Below the pieces are notes generated by a model that saw nothing but the letters and a program-made list of their open reading frames with translations, searched no databases and was not told the origin of the DNA. Shown in pieces: positions 63,401 through 64,000 of a DNA stretch of 64,000 nt; position 1 is the first letter of the stretch, and every line of letters starts with the position of its first letter. Source of the stretch: Streptomyces sp. AC512_CC834 (lineage in GTDB: Bacteria; Actinomycetota; Actinomycetes; Streptomycetales; Streptomycetaceae); the NCBI RefSeq assembly GCF_019049325.1, contig NZ_JAGMUO010000013.1, positions 1-64,000 of the forward strand. Reading direction: 5' to 3'. The position numbers were made by a program, and so were the translations under genes.

Positions 63401-64000
63401 CGCATCTTCGGCTCCAAGCCGGGCGCGTACGGCGCCGGTCTGCTGCCGCTGATCGACGCCCGCAACTGGCGCAGCGACGCGGACCTCGCCGAGGTGTACG
63501 CGGTGTGGGGCGGTTACGCCTACGGGCGCGGGCTCGACGGACGGGCGGCGCGCGGCGACATGGAGACGGCGTTCCGGCGGATCGCGGTGGCGGCGAAGAA
63601 CGTCGATACGCGTGAGCACGACCTCGTCGACGCCGACGACTACTTCCAGTACCACGGCGGCATGGTGGCGATGGTGCGCCATCTGACGGGTGAGAGCCCG
63701 GAGGCGTACGTGGGTGACTCCGCCACGCCGGACCAGGTGAAGACGCGCACCTTGGGCGAGGAGACGCACCGGGTCTTCCGCGCGCGGGTCGTCAATCCAC
63801 GGTGGATGGCGGCCATGCGGCGGCACGGCTACAAGGGTGCCTTCGAGATGGCGGCCACCGTGGACTACCTCTTCGGGTACGACGCCACGGCCGGGGTCGT
63901 GGACGACTGGATGTACGAGAAGCTCAGCGTCGAGTACGTCTTCGACGCGGAGAACAGGGACTTCATGAAGAAGTCCAACCCGTGGGCCTTGCGCGGCATC
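60470..64000 (+). CDS. cobN: cobaltochelatase subunit CobN (3' end outside the window)
   Basis: This reading frame of 1177 codons has no stop before the window ends, so the gene is partial. It encodes the large subunit of the aerobic, ATP-dependent cobalt chelatase. Typical segments are [77 protein letters not shown] and the C-terminal [19 protein letters not shown]. At about 1200 residues for the family, only a short tail is missing. It begins with ATG at 60470 overlapping the cobQ stop, so the operon is cobD-cobQ-cobN. The aerobic pathway is implied. Because the frame lacks a stop it is easily overlooked, and the minus strand carries a long spurious frame opposite it. Confidence 0.96.
   Translation, partial: [1177 protein letters not shown]

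Noticed and set aside
59273..63826. Minus-strand open frame of 1517 codons opposite cobQ/cobN
   Set aside because: It is the antisense shadow of the cobN gene, caused by high GC at third positions. It has no homology-like motifs, while the plus strand carries clear CobQ and CobN motifs.

Overview
The window looks like core chromosome of a Streptomyces. The GC content is very high. GTG and TTG starts are common, and many genes are joined by 4-bp ATGA/GTGA overlaps. Lineage markers are present: a chaplin, a streptophobe-type membrane protein, an Scr1/DUF397 pair, the small nucleoid protein Gbn and an SGM_5486-type micro-protein. From memory, the gene order closely follows the S. coelicolor stretch from spo0M through chpE, serB, inhA/fabG, tyrS, moaA, gbn and pitH2 to cobD-cobQ-cobN. 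I have not run any comparison.

Layout. 1-515 is the upstream leader of an rRNA operon whose 16S gene lies just left of the window on the minus strand. 0.5-12 kb holds a DUF6228 gene, a 3-methyladenine glycosylase with a damaged-looking N-terminus, Spo0M, a YbhB protein, an HNH endonuclease, an NfeD/SPFH pair, an ABC ATPase, chaplin chpE, a NarL-type two-component system, and an SDR/QueA pair. 12-20 kb holds a secreted SLT lysozyme-like protein behind a structured leader, an FHA-ABC exporter fusion, a streptophobe protein, SerB and a SixA phosphatase. 20-27 kb holds a micro-protein and MFS exporter divergent from a GntR/FadR regulator, the fabG-fabI type II fatty acid synthase operon, a PIN toxin-antitoxin pair with a palindromic operator, and the Scr1/DUF397 pair. 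27-36 kb holds tldD/tldE, tyrS, GlsB, DUF3099, moaA and a DUF485-ActP symporter operon. 36-44 kb holds a secreted subtilase, CopD, a DEDDh-BRCT protein, SURF1, a GH15 enzyme and an atypical SDR. 44-48 kb is an Asp23/AmaP envelope-stress cluster followed by a 102-bp tandem repeat. 48-55 kb holds an enoyl-CoA hydratase, gbn, an ABC-F ATPase, a VOC protein and a hydrolase. 55-64 kb holds a class II aldolase, the low-affinity phosphate transporter with a candidate PHO box, and a cobalamin riboswitch driving cobD-cobQ-cobN, with cobN running off the right edge.

Most of this is ordinary core genome. I found no prophage, integrated element, CRISPR array, tRNA or biosynthetic gene cluster. The least explained signals are non-coding or small-scale: the three-way-junction leader before the SLT gene, GATC clusters near gbn and before the SPFH gene, an exact 102-bp tandem repeat, perfect palindromes in a histidine kinase gene and at the toxin-antitoxin promoter, a tandem 13-bp repeat at the MFS/regulator promoter, and a 7-codon ORF upstream of the ABC-F gene.
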